Part shown: positions 27,447-35,496 of the stretch, piece by piece
Layout: the number at the start of each line of letters is the position of its first letter
Numbering within the stretch: position 1 is the first letter of the stretch
Source of the DNA: an uncultured Methanobrevibacter sp.
GTDB lineage: Archaea; Methanobacteriota; Methanobacteria; Methanobacteriales; Methanobacteriaceae
NCBI GenBank assembly: GCA_900318035.1
Contig: ONJC01000012.1
Location: 89,631 to 153,630 of the forward strand
Length of the DNA: 64,000 nt
Direction: 5' to 3'
Made by a program: the position numbers and the translations under genes
The notes under the pieces: model-generated
Told to the model about the DNA's origin: nothing
The model's database searches: none
Seen by the model: only the letters and a program-made list of their open reading frames with translations

Positions 27447-28229
27447 ATGGACGACAATATATCAACACTTAAAGGAATTGGGCTGACACTGTATGAAGCC
27501 GAAGCATATGTGGCAATGACATCAATGATTTCTGCGACTGCAAGTGAAATAGCCGAAAATTCAGGCATCCCCCGAAGCAAAATCTATGACGTATTGAAAG
27601 GACTTTCCAGGAAAAATTTCATAGAAATCGAAGATGGAAGGCCTCAGACATATCACGTCAAATCTCCGGTTGAAGTGCTGAGCCGTGAAAAGGAAAGACT
27701 TGGAAACGAGATTGACGATACCATAACACGACTGACACACATATATGAAAACGGAATGAGCCAGGTTCAGGCACCTATCTGGAGAATATACGGCGTTGAA
27801 AAGATCATATCCCAGGAAGTGGAAATCATTAACAGGGCCAAAACATCCATAAACATGAGGATAGGCTTTCTGTTTGAAGGAGAAGGCGAAGCATTAATAA
27901 AAGCCTTTAAAAACAGACCTATATTAAAAGTAAACATACTGGCTTCCCCGACATGTTACATTAATGGAGAAGAAGTGGACATCATAGAATTATTCAAGGA
28001 TGCCAACATCAACATTCAAAAGGCAGATATTCCATTTGTAAAAGTCCTGATTTCAGATTCCAAGGAGATGATGCACACATATACAAAATTCAGTGAAGAC
28101 AAACGTAATGTACTTCCCGAAACGGCCATCGGAATCTGGAACAAATATGAAGATGTGGCCAAAAACTACGATGAGCGGTTTAAAAACCAGCTTAAAAAAA
28201 TTAAAAATAAGCAAAAGAGAAAATCCTGA
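27447..28229 (+). CDS. TrmB-family transcriptional regulator
   Basis: N-terminal winged helix of TrmB type: ISTLKGIGLTLYEAEAYVAM, SEIAENSGIPRSKIYDVLKGL and GRPQTYHVKSP. A coiled-coil region (LGNEIDDTITRLTHIYENG) and an effector-binding part with the usual TrmB phrase IWRIYGVEKI follow, ending in a basic tail. The ATG at 27447 is chosen because a TATA box sits 26 bases ahead; an ATG at 27432 gives five more residues. Divergent placement suggests it regulates hcp-cupin. The effector is unknown. No cysteine cluster is visible, so redox sensing would have to use single residues or a small molecule. Confidence 0.87.
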   Translation: MDDNISTLKGIGLTLYEAEAYVAMTSMISATASEIAENSGIPRSKIYDVLKGLSRKNFIEIEDGRPQTYHVKSPVEVLSREKERLGNEIDDTITRLTHIYENGMSQVQAPIWRIYGVEKIISQEVEIINRAKTSINMRIGFLFEGEGEALIKAFKNRPILKVNILASPTCYINGEEVDIIELFKDANINIQKADIPFVKVLISDSKEMMHTYTKFSEDKRNVLPETAIGIWNKYEDVAKNYDERFKNQLKKIKNKQKRKS

Positions 28230-28230
28230 T

Positions 28231-29664
28231 TTAAAAGATGCCATATTTAACGAATGAAATTGCAAAGACAATAAAGTAATTCAAAGCAGCAATGATTAAA
28301 AAAGTTTTCTCCAAAACAAACTGCCATTTTGACGGAATTGAATTTTCATCATATAACTTCTTAACAATCATCAGGGTCAGTGCTATTAAAGCCATGTATA
28401 GAAATATAGTAACCCTTGCACCCGAAGGGAATATCACCGGAGAAAATCCTACAATGAACCTTGAAGCGAATCCTCCAAGAAATATGAAAAGAGGAAATAC
28501 ATTTTTAGGAAATGCCTTAAGAAGCATAACGGAAACGCTCAGCAGGAAATATAAACTGACAATCACAACACCAATTGAATATGCGTTAATCCCCGGAACG
28601 CCTTCATAAGTAAACAGTTTCAAAGTTCCGGTAACGAATGGAACAGCATTGACTATATGCTTAAACATGTCCGGTATCGCCATCAGAGGCGAATTTTTAA
28701 TCGCATCAAAAACACTTCCAAGGGATTTCAGGGAGCTATCCAAAACTGAAATGTCAATGAGTGTGGTGAATATTGTTACGAACAACACTAAAATGATATT
28801 GAAGTAGCAAAAGTATCTTAGGTTCCTGTTTTCTGATTTGATCAATACACTGACACTCAAAATAATATAGAATATTGAAAATATAATCTTCTGCTCAATT
28901 AACTTTCCAAATGTTGTAACTAGCCCCAAATATGATTTTTCCATAACGCCAAAGCCGGCAAATTCAGGATACCATGATGTAACCTCATATGCAAACCTTA
29001 CGCCATTTCCAGGACACGTTAATATGAAAACCAGTGAAATTGCAGCAATTACAATTGAAAGCACATTATAATTATTGATGCCTTTTTTGCGAATTGCAGA
29101 GTAAATCAAGTATAAAACATTGAATCCCAGTATTAATGCGGCCGTTTGCTCCTGGTTTGAAGCAAATATAAGCGCCAAAAATGAAATGACGTATATGAAA
29201 CCATTAGCTTTTTCGCCCCGAGATTCATAAATCAACGGAAGGAATGAAATAATTCCAAATGCAAAACACCAAGAATAGTTAAGGGTTGTTGAAATCCATC
29301 CTGCACTGGCCATTTCATAAAACGGATACATCAAAAACAGACAAACACCCAAATAGGAGATTTTCTTTGAATAATTCCTATTAACCAACTTAATAATATA
29401 GTAAACACCAAAAGAGTATATTATAATATCCAGCATTTTCCATAAAATCATATTCTGGCGAGTTAAAAACACTGTAAGACCGTCGATAATAATCCTGCTG
29501 GACCAGTTATAGTATCTAAAACCGATATAATCAATCAAAGTCTGATTAGACAATACCTTTGCATACCTGATATCATCACCATTGAATCCCATAATTGAAT
29601 GTAAAATTAACATTACACCAATAAAAAGAACAAATGGAAAATATTTTTTAATATAATTATTCAT
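28231..29664 (-). CDS. Polytopic membrane protein, DUF6056-like (possible GT-C fold)
   Basis: About 11-12 hydrophobic segments cover the 477 residues. The first outer loop contains GFNGDDIRYAKVL, an acidic pair after span 1 as seen in GT-C glycosyltransferases and in DUF6056-type proteins. Substrate and activity are unknown; surface glycan assembly using lipid-linked sugars is plausible. It converges with the TrmB-type regulator with only 1 base between their stops. Codon use matches neighbours, so no sign of recent transfer. Confidence 0.65.
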   Translation of the reverse strand: MNNYIKKYFPFVLFIGVMLILHSIMGFNGDDIRYAKVLSNQTLIDYIGFRYYNWSSRIIIDGLTVFLTRQNMILWKMLDIIIYSFGVYYIIKLVNRNYSKKISYLGVCLFLMYPFYEMASAGWISTTLNYSWCFAFGIISFLPLIYESRGEKANGFIYVISFLALIFASNQEQTAALILGFNVLYLIYSAIRKKGINNYNVLSIVIAAISLVFILTCPGNGVRFAYEVTSWYPEFAGFGVMEKSYLGLVTTFGKLIEQKIIFSIFYIILSVSVLIKSENRNLRYFCYFNIILVLFVTIFTTLIDISVLDSSLKSLGSVFDAIKNSPLMAIPDMFKHIVNAVPFVTGTLKLFTYEGVPGINAYSIGVVIVSLYFLLSVSVMLLKAFPKNVFPLFIFLGGFASRFIVGFSPVIFPSGARVTIFLYMALIALTLMIVKKLYDENSIPSKWQFVLEKTFLIIAALNYFIVFAISFVKYGIF

Positions 29665-29915
29665 TGTTTAAATTTATATCTTTTAAAATATATAACCTAT
29701 TTGATAGAAAACTGGCCCGCCATCTACAAATCGAATAAAAAAATATTTCCCCAAAAATAAGAAAACAGCCTCAAAAAATGATATCATTAAATTGAATCTT
29801 GGCTTCATAATTAAGCAAGTTTGACAGACACATGCAATTTGCTTACATTAACATTAACATTAACGAAAGCACATTAAGTTTTTGAAAATGAAATTCACTA
29901 GGATATACATCACAT

Positions 29916-29949
29916 GATTGAATTTGACCAGTTTAGTCAAATTTCAATC
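29916..29949 (-). terminator. Hairpin after the ADP-ribosylglycohydrolase gene
   Basis: GATTGAATTTGAC (29916-29928) pairs with GTCAAATTTCAATC (29936-29949) with one bulge, 17 bases after the gene's stop on the minus strand. No U run follows directly. The rest of the 300-base gap (29665-29966) holds only a short direct repeat, three copies of ATTAAC at about 29847-29864, and the TATA-bearing start region of the membrane-protein gene. Confidence 0.4.
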
Positions 29950-29966
29950 GTTAAGGTTAAAAAACT

Positions 29967-30752
29967 TCAAAAGAACTTTTCCTCAAAATTGATAAAAACT
30001 TCAAATAAAAATTCATCCAAACGGATAACTGACTCTTCACAGATATCGTCAGGAACATCCCAATAAGCCGATGCAATACTGCCTGCAATTGCCGCCTGAG
30101 TGTCTGCGTCACCGCCCAAAGATACGGCATTTCTTACTGTATCTTCAAAGTCGTTTGCCTCCAAAAAGCAGATTATTGACTCTGGAACACTTCCTGCACA
30201 GGACACATCGAATTTGTAATTCGGCCTTATCTCCTCCACAGTGCGGTTTAAGTCATAACCATAATGAAGTTCCACGTGGTCTTTAATTTCTTCTTTAGAT
30301 GCACCGATGCGGGCCAAGTATATGGCGTCTGATGTTGCAAGAGCTCCCTTAACACCCTCGGGATGGTCATGAGTTATAACCGCTGACAATTCAGCAAGCT
30401 TTTGTGCTTCTTCCAAACTTTCAGCCACCCATGCACACGGAGCCACTCTCATAGCCGAACCGTTACCCCAACTTCCATAAGGTTCCGGAGAGTCCTGGGA
30501 AAGCCAATGCAAAAACATTCTCCCGTAACCTGCGTCAATATATCTCCTTCCGAAATGTTTAACACTATTAATTAAAACATCCTTAGAATCCTTGTCTTCA
30601 CACAACCATTTTGCAATGGCCAATGTCATTACAGTATCATCCGTAAATATTGAATTTCTCTCAAACAAGTCAAAATCCTTAGTTTTTATTGAATTAAACT
30701 CATGAGTTGATCCAATTATATCTCCGGCAATAGCCCCAATAATTCCTTTCAT
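29967..30752 (-). CDS. ADP-ribosylglycohydrolase family protein (DraG-like)
   Basis: MKGIIGAIAGDIIGSTHEF begins the fold, SIFTDDTVMTLAIAKWL carries the two metal-binding aspartates, GNGSAMRVAP the substrate loop, and SLGGDADTQAAIAGSIASA the C-terminal metal-binding aspartates: all dinuclear metal sites are present. These enzymes remove ADP-ribose from protein or small-molecule targets, as DraG does for nitrogenase reductase. No nitrogenase gene or partner transferase is nearby. At 261 residues it is the stand-alone size. It appears monocistronic. Confidence 0.9.
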   Translation of the reverse strand: MKGIIGAIAGDIIGSTHEFNSIKTKDFDLFERNSIFTDDTVMTLAIAKWLCEDKDSKDVLINSVKHFGRRYIDAGYGRMFLHWLSQDSPEPYGSWGNGSAMRVAPCAWVAESLEEAQKLAELSAVITHDHPEGVKGALATSDAIYLARIGASKEEIKDHVELHYGYDLNRTVEEIRPNYKFDVSCAGSVPESIICFLEANDFEDTVRNAVSLGGDADTQAAIAGSIASAYWDVPDDICEESVIRLDEFLFEVFINFEEKFF

Positions 30753-31044
30753 GAATATTAATTGTGCTAATATGGTTAATAACCTTATTGATTTTAATCC
30801 AAAAATTGTTTTAACTTCGTAAAATTGCTCCCACTTAATAAAATTGATGCTAAATCAAAGAAAAAAGTTATATAATAGTTAAAATAAACTTATTATCGAT
30901 AATATCAGTTATTATCAGAAAAAAAAGAAATTTCTATAGGATATTTCATGAAACATTTAAAAAAAGACACTTCTTTAAATAAATTCATATGCTATTGTAC
31001 TTGAAAAAAATAGAAATTTCAAAACATATCATAACTAACTTAGA

Positions 31045-31073
31045 AAGGGTTCTGGAGAAAATCCGGAATCCTT
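31045..31073. repeat. 12-base-pair hairpin with GAAAA loop
   Basis: AAGGGTTCTGGA (31045-31056) pairs with TCCGGAATCCTT (31062-31073), including two G-U-type pairs on one strand, with a five-base loop. It is much more GC-rich than its surroundings. An A run follows on the plus strand, so it is not an intrinsic terminator in that direction. Confidence 0.6.
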
Positions 31074-31098
31074 AAAAAAAAATCAATTAATAAAAAGG

Positions 31099-31133
31099 AT
31101 AGCTATTAAAGTAAAATTAACTTCAATAGCTAT
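31099..31133. repeat. Imperfect hairpin with ATAGCTATT arms
   Basis: ATAGCTATTAAAGT pairs with ACTTCAATAGCTAT (one mismatch, spacer 7). Its arm sequence recurs in the hairpin at 31385-31408, so the two are related elements. Confidence 0.55.
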
Positions 31134-31325
31134 TGTAGACAGTTTAAGAAACCTACATGACTTTCATATAAATCTCTCTTTTTTTAATTAATCATTTCTA
31201 TATCGATGGAGAAAAACAACAACTAACATTGGTAATGCTTCAATATTAGTTATTTGGCTAATGATGAATTATCAATATAGACCTAATTAATTCGAAAAAT
31301 AATTAAACATTCGCTATTTAACTAT

Positions 31326-31364
31326 CTTTCTAAGATTAGTACGGGAAATACTAATCTTAGAAAG
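31326..31364. repeat. Perfect 16-base-pair inverted repeat
   Basis: CTTTCTAAGATTAGTA (31326-31341) and TACTAATCTTAGAAAG (31349-31364) are exact reverse complements around a 7-base loop (CGGGAAA). This is the strongest palindrome in the window. The arm end TTAGAAAGG also occurs at about 31040, just before the GC-rich hairpin. Confidence 0.75.
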
Positions 31365-31384
31365 GCAATTAGAAAAGAAAAATT

Positions 31385-31408
31385 AATAGCTATAAAAATA
31401 TAGCTATT
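31385..31408 (-). terminator. Perfect hairpin just after the MvhD-like gene
   Basis: AATAGCTATA (31385-31394) and TATAGCTATT (31399-31408) form a 10-base-pair stem with AAAA loop, 15 bases after the stop at 31423. Likely the 3' end of the three-gene redox transcript or a processing site. Confidence 0.45.
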
Positions 31409-31422
31409 TAATCCGATTTAAA

Positions 31423-31827
31423 TTATTTCAATTCTAATGGCCCTAATTTTGAAAGAGTCTTATGGAACTCTTCCATTGTTGTTTTGAATTTTTCTCCTTC
31501 GGATGCTGAAATCCATTCATGGCGGAATCTTTCTCTTTCGATTCCGAATTCTTCGAGAATGTCTTCAACGATTTTGGATCTTCTTGACCATTTGTAGTTT
31601 CCTGCGTCATAGTGGCAGTCTCCTATGTGGCATCCTCCTACAAATACGCCGTCTGCTCCTTCTTGGAATGCTTTGAATATCATTGAAGGTGTGATTCTTC
31701 CGGAACACATTACACGAATGATTCTGACATTTGGAGGGTATTGCATACGTGCTGTTCCAGCTGTGTCTGCACCTCCATAACAACACCAGTTACATAATAA
31801 TCCTACTATTTTTAATTCATCAGACAT
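31423..31827 (-). CDS. MvhD-type hydrogenase iron-sulfur subunit
   Basis: The start is [10 protein letters not shown] (ATG 31827), because GAGGTGAT lies 4 bases upstream; a longer frame upstream lacks a ribosome site. Motifs: [24 protein letters not shown] and [15 protein letters not shown], the conserved cysteines of the MvhD family that hold a [2Fe-2S] cluster and pass electrons between MvhAG hydrogenase or formate dehydrogenase and HdrA of heterodisulfide reductase. It follows an FdhB-like gene by 10 bases. No mvhA, mvhG or hdr gene is close, so this is a second, stand-alone MvhD, comparable to FlpD of Methanothermobacter (assignment by recall). Confidence 0.9.
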   Translation of the reverse strand: MSDELKIVGLLCNWCCYGGADTAGTARMQYPPNVRIIRVMCSGRITPSMIFKAFQEGADGVFVGGCHIGDCHYDAGNYKWSRRSKIVEDILEEFGIERERFRHEWISASEGEKFKTTMEEFHKTLSKLGPLELK

Positions 31828-31837
31828 CAAAATCACC

Positions 31838-32977
31838 TCATAATTCGGTTTTTTCTGGACTGTATAACGGAGGTTTAGTACCATCTGAAACTCCAGCTAC
31901 ATAACCAGTTCTATCAAAGTATTTTTTCTGCAATTTGTCAAATATTAAAGATACAGGAATATCCATCGGACATACGTCGTCACATTGGCCGCAGTCTACA
32001 CAACTGAAACTCATGTGAGATAATCTTACTCCCTGGAATGCAATAGGGCTTGGAGGGATATTTTGTTCGTCTTTAAAGAATGACTTGTTTAGCTCACAGT
32101 TTTCATAACACCAGCAGATTGGACAAACGTCACGGCATGCATAACAGCTAATGCAACGGTTCCAGTCATCAATTTCATTAACTGTAGGATACATTTTATC
32201 CTGAATTTTTTTAGCCATCTTAATCATGATGCCTTCAACCTTTTTCCTTCCTTCAATAGCTGGATCAGCAGGGGATTTGGTTTCGAGAATTCCTGCTTTT
32301 TTTGCACCGTCGATTAATTCCTGGCCTTTTTCATCGTTGATTTCTATGAATGTCCATCCGTCTTCTGCTCCCCAGTTTCCGCATGCGATGTTTGCTTTTC
32401 TTGGGATTTTTACATCACATCTTTGACAGTTGGTACGACGTCCGTATCCTTCTTTTTCAAGGTCGTGAATTTTGACCGCTTCTTCTGAACCGTCTGCAAG
32501 TTCAATGATGAATTGTCCTTTGTCGATTTCTTCACTTACAACATCATCAGGGTTTGCTTCATAGAACAAGTCAATCATTTTTCTACCGGCGACAGGCGGA
32601 ACAGTTCCACCACAGTTCAAACCGATAACATAAATGTTGTCCTTATCGATTTTGTGTCTAATTATAAGTTCTTCAATAGCTCTCATGTCACAAGGTTTTG
32701 CTGTGACCGCTACTTTTTTGTCAAATAAGTATTTCTGTACAAGATCACCAATCATTGTAGGAGCACAGTGATAGGAACCTGCAGTTTTCATTAAGTCCTC
32801 TGAATTAGTTACGAAGGTTGGTACTCCATCATAAACATCATCACATGGACTGATTGCTAAAACTCCGTCAACAATTCCTTCATCAAGCAAATATTTGAGA
32901 ATACTTGTTACTGCTCCTCCACATTCTCCTGCTTTATGTATATCATCATTTTGAGATTTTGCTAAAACATAACTCAT
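31838..32977 (-). CDS. F420-dependent formate dehydrogenase beta subunit-like protein (FdhB/FrhB family)
   Basis: Coenzyme F420-binding oxidoreductase. The N-terminus ([24 protein letters not shown]) and [16 protein letters not shown] are FdhB/FrhB family marks. The C-terminal half has two cysteine sets for [4Fe-4S] clusters: [12 protein letters not shown] and [25 protein letters not shown] and [12 protein letters not shown] add further cysteines. It would take electrons from F420H2 or reduce F420. The gene sits between a short FdhA-like gene and the MvhD-like gene with 10-12 base gaps, AGGTGA before its ATG, so the three form one complex or pathway. Confidence 0.92.
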   Translation of the reverse strand: MSYVLAKSQNDDIHKAGECGGAVTSILKYLLDEGIVDGVLAISPCDDVYDGVPTFVTNSEDLMKTAGSYHCAPTMIGDLVQKYLFDKKVAVTAKPCDMRAIEELIIRHKIDKDNIYVIGLNCGGTVPPVAGRKMIDLFYEANPDDVVSEEIDKGQFIIELADGSEEAVKIHDLEKEGYGRRTNCQRCDVKIPRKANIACGNWGAEDGWTFIEINDEKGQELIDGAKKAGILETKSPADPAIEGRKKVEGIMIKMAKKIQDKMYPTVNEIDDWNRCISCYACRDVCPICWCYENCELNKSFFKDEQNIPPSPIAFQGVRLSHMSFSCVDCGQCDDVCPMDIPVSLIFDKLQKKYFDRTGYVAGVSDGTKPPLYSPEKTEL

Positions 32978-32989
32978 ATAATCACCTGT

Positions 32990-33997
32990 TTATCCGTTTA
33001 ATTTTTCAATTACCTCAATTACACTTAAAGCATCTGATTCAATTGCAGCATTGAAATTTTGGGTTTCACCCATTGCATTTACAAATGATCCATCTTTTTC
33101 AAGCCATGTTTTAATTGGAACAACAATCTCTGAAATTTCAGTTGTCTCATCAGCACATGGAGCAAAACTGAATATTTTTGATATTTTTGAAAAGTCAAAT
33201 TCTAATTCGTCAGCAATGTCATCATTAAACACTAAAAGAACATCAGTATTGTCCAACAATTCAAACATTTCTTCTTTTGATTTAGGTTCTAAAATGCCCA
33301 AAGCACCTTTAGAGTTGGATTTGCTGAATACCGGCAACACTTTACAGTTAAGTGCATCAATCTTGTCCAAATCTTCAGCAGCATCAATTTGATTGAAAAC
33401 CAATACAGAAGATTCATCAATATTATTTCCAACAGCATCTAAAAATTCGCCAACTGAATCATTGAAACATTCATCAGCAATGTTAAATGTTACTGAAGCT
33501 TCAGAATTTACAAATGCGAAAATTTTAGCGCCATTTTGTTTTGCATGGACAATTCTTCTTCCGATTAAAGGATTTTCATATAACAAATCGCCGATTACAA
33601 AAACCTTTTCTGCATTTTCAATGTCCTCATAAGAAGCAACTTCTTCATAATTTTTTAAATTATCTGCATAAAATCCGATTTTATATCCTTTGGAATCTGC
33701 AAATTCTTTTATTGCTTCAATTTCTTCAATTGTATTGTTACCTGAACAAATTACGGTAACATCTGAAGCGGAGTTTAATGCTTTTGAAACATCACCAATT
33801 AAACTGTCCACATCGACGTCTTCAAATTTGTTTTTATAACAATCAATAGAATTTCTTCCGTTCAAACAATTCTTACCTGCATTTACAGGATGTCTTTTAT
33901 AAGGAAAAGTTCCCACAATTTCTCCATCATTTAAAACAACATTAATACCGCAACCTACACTGCAAGATGGGCATAATGTATGCTTAATCTCCAACAT
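32990..33997 (-). CDS. Short FdhA-like molybdopterin-oxidoreductase protein lacking the catalytic segment
   Basis: The N-terminus CPSCSVGCGINVVLNDGEIVG with a later cysteine in KNCLNGRN is the [4Fe-4S] domain of formate dehydrogenase alpha subunits. A Rossmann-like domain follows, and the end (VVPIKTWLEKDGSFVNAMGETQNF) matches the C-terminal core phrase of this family. At 335 residues it is about half of FdhA (about 680), and I see no equivalent of the loop with the metal-binding Cys or selenocysteine. The frame is clean and the gene leads an operon, so it is not a decayed copy. It may relay electrons or act as an adaptor. FlpA-like by recall. Confidence 0.75.
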   Translation of the reverse strand: MLEIKHTLCPSCSVGCGINVVLNDGEIVGTFPYKRHPVNAGKNCLNGRNSIDCYKNKFEDVDVDSLIGDVSKALNSASDVTVICSGNNTIEEIEAIKEFADSKGYKIGFYADNLKNYEEVASYEDIENAEKVFVIGDLLYENPLIGRRIVHAKQNGAKIFAFVNSEASVTFNIADECFNDSVGEFLDAVGNNIDESSVLVFNQIDAAEDLDKIDALNCKVLPVFSKSNSKGALGILEPKSKEEMFELLDNTDVLLVFNDDIADELEFDFSKISKIFSFAPCADETTEISEIVVPIKTWLEKDGSFVNAMGETQNFNAAIESDALSVIEVIEKLNG

Positions 33998-34503
33998 AAC
34001 ATATCACCAAAATTAGTTTTAAAAAGTATTAGAAATATTTATCAACAAAATATCAAATGAAATTTTGTTCAAACATATACGAATTATTCTATACTCCCCT
34101 AACCATTTTATAGTACAATAATGCAAATTACTCAATTAAAAACCAATTAATTGAATAATCCAATTATAAATTAACCCTTATAGCATATAAATATTTTGAT
34201 TATATCTGACGGATTTAAATCGTTTAAAATAGAAATAACTTTTTATATAACAATTAAATAATAAAAAATAATCAATAAGATTATTTAATTAAATATTAAG
34301 ATAATTCAGATTAAAAATAAAGAAAATAATCAATATAAACAAAAAAACGAAAAATTTAATAATCATGATTAATAATTACAAATATGATTTTAACATGATA
34401 AATTAATACTGCAAAAGACAAAAAAAACCAGCAAAAATTAATGCGTAAAACATATTAAAAATGTACATAAAATATTTAAAAAAAGTTAAAAAAATGAGAG
34501 AAA
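33998..34503. other. 506-base intergenic region: promoter of the FdhA-like operon and 3' end of idsA
   Basis: No ORF or RNA gene is recognisable. Near 33997 the minus strand has GGTGAT before the ATG and a TATA-like GATAAATATTTC about 40 bases upstream (about 34036-34047). On the idsA side an A-rich stretch (about 34419-34428), a U tract in the minus-strand transcript, is a likely terminator. The middle is AT-rich with repeated CAATTA words but no clear structure. Confidence 0.4.
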
Positions 34504-35484
34504 TTATGCACTTCTCTCAAGTACAAAATCTGCAATGTCAGCAAGTACCTGTTTAGATGAAGAATCGTCCAATATTTCGAGTACTTTTTTAGCTTCAATA
34601 ACAGATTCATGAGCCAAATTGCGAGCATATTCAATGGCACCACAATTTGTTAAAAATTCAACTGCTTCATCTATATCTTCTTGTGAATTATTTTCATCTT
34701 TTAAGATTTCAAGCAGTCTGCCGGTATCATCACTGGCCAAACCTTTGATTGCAATAATGGTCATCTTTCCTTTGCCTATGTCTGAACCGATTGGTTTACC
34801 CAATGTTTCCTCATCAGCAGCAATGTCCAAATAATCGTCCTGTATTTGGAAAGCAAGACCTATTAATCTGCCGTATTCATACATGGCATCAATGACTTCA
34901 TCAGATGCTCCACCCATAATAGCTCCTGCTTTTGTAGCAGCAGAAATCAATGCACCTGTTTTTTTGAAAATCATTTCCATATATTCATCTTCACTAACAT
35001 CAAATCTTTCTTCAAAGCCCATGTCAGATGCCTGGCCTTCACAGATTTTAACACATGCATCAGCTACAGTGGCCAAAGTCCTGTTGTTTTGTTCGGAACT
35101 GGTTCCTTCACTTCCTACAATTATTTCAAATGCTTTTGAAAATAATGTATCTCCTGCAAGGATAGCAACATCATCACCCCAAACTTTATGAACTGAAGGC
35201 ATTCCCCTTCTCATATCATCCTGATCCATAATATCATCATGGATAAGTGAAAATGTATGAATCAATTCAATAGCCGCAGCAGATTTTAATGCAGATTCAC
35301 GGGTTCCTCCAACAGCTTCAGCAGTAATTAATGTTAAAGCCGGCCTAAGCATTTTTCCTCCAGCTCTTGTAAGATAAACTGATGCTTCAGCAAGATTATC
35401 TGGAGTAATTGTAGCTAATTCCTCTTCAATTGTTTTTGTAATGTCAGTTGAATAACTTCCGAGTACCTCTTTTACATCACTCAT
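34504..35484 (-). CDS. idsA: Short-chain isoprenyl diphosphate synthase (FPP/GGPP synthase)
   Basis: It condenses IPP with DMAPP, GPP and FPP to make geranylgeranyl diphosphate for archaeal ether lipids. First aspartate-rich motif in LIHDDIMDQDDMRRG (DDxxD, about residues 82-86), second in QIQDDYLDIAADEETLGK; the GGKMLRPAL substrate-binding segment is near residue 43. Length of 326 residues is normal. It ends the isoprenoid run mvk-ipk-fni-rnj-idsA, 12 bases after RNase J. AGAGGGAT lies before the ATG. Confidence 0.96.
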   Translation of the reverse strand: MSDVKEVLGSYSTDITKTIEEELATITPDNLAEASVYLTRAGGKMLRPALTLITAEAVGGTRESALKSAAAIELIHTFSLIHDDIMDQDDMRRGMPSVHKVWGDDVAILAGDTLFSKAFEIIVGSEGTSSEQNNRTLATVADACVKICEGQASDMGFEERFDVSEDEYMEMIFKKTGALISAATKAGAIMGGASDEVIDAMYEYGRLIGLAFQIQDDYLDIAADEETLGKPIGSDIGKGKMTIIAIKGLASDDTGRLLEILKDENNSQEDIDEAVEFLTNCGAIEYARNLAHESVIEAKKVLEILDDSSSKQVLADIADFVLERSA

Positions 35485-35496
35485 TATATCCCTCTT

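Larger units (their letters stand above)
30753..31422. other. 670-base intergenic region rich in hairpins, with a possible small transcript
   Basis: No clear gene. On the plus strand a TATA box (GTTATATAATAG, about 30868-30879) is followed by a perfect 14-base palindrome (30891-30904) and by an 18-codon ORF (30948-31004, starting MKHLKKDT) with AGGATA before its ATG. Four strong hairpins follow and are listed separately. The arrangement suggests a small RNA or tiny protein, but each piece alone is weak. Confidence 0.3.

Noticed and set aside
29846..29864. Three tandem ATTAAC words as a regulatory repeat
   Set aside because: Short AT-rich repeats arise by chance in this composition and lie between a gene's 3' side and a distant promoter.
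31045..31073. GC-rich hairpin as an intrinsic terminator
   Set aside because: The homopolymer that follows is A on the plus strand, and on the minus strand the T run precedes the stem, so neither direction gives stem plus U tract.
32990..33997. FdhA-like gene as a decayed pseudogene
   Set aside because: The frame is clean, the ribosome site and promoter are present, both terminal family segments remain and the operon order is tight; a functional short form is more likely.
33998..34503. Possible RNA gene in the gap before idsA
   Set aside because: No stable stem, tRNA-like box or GC-rich island is visible in this AT-rich stretch.
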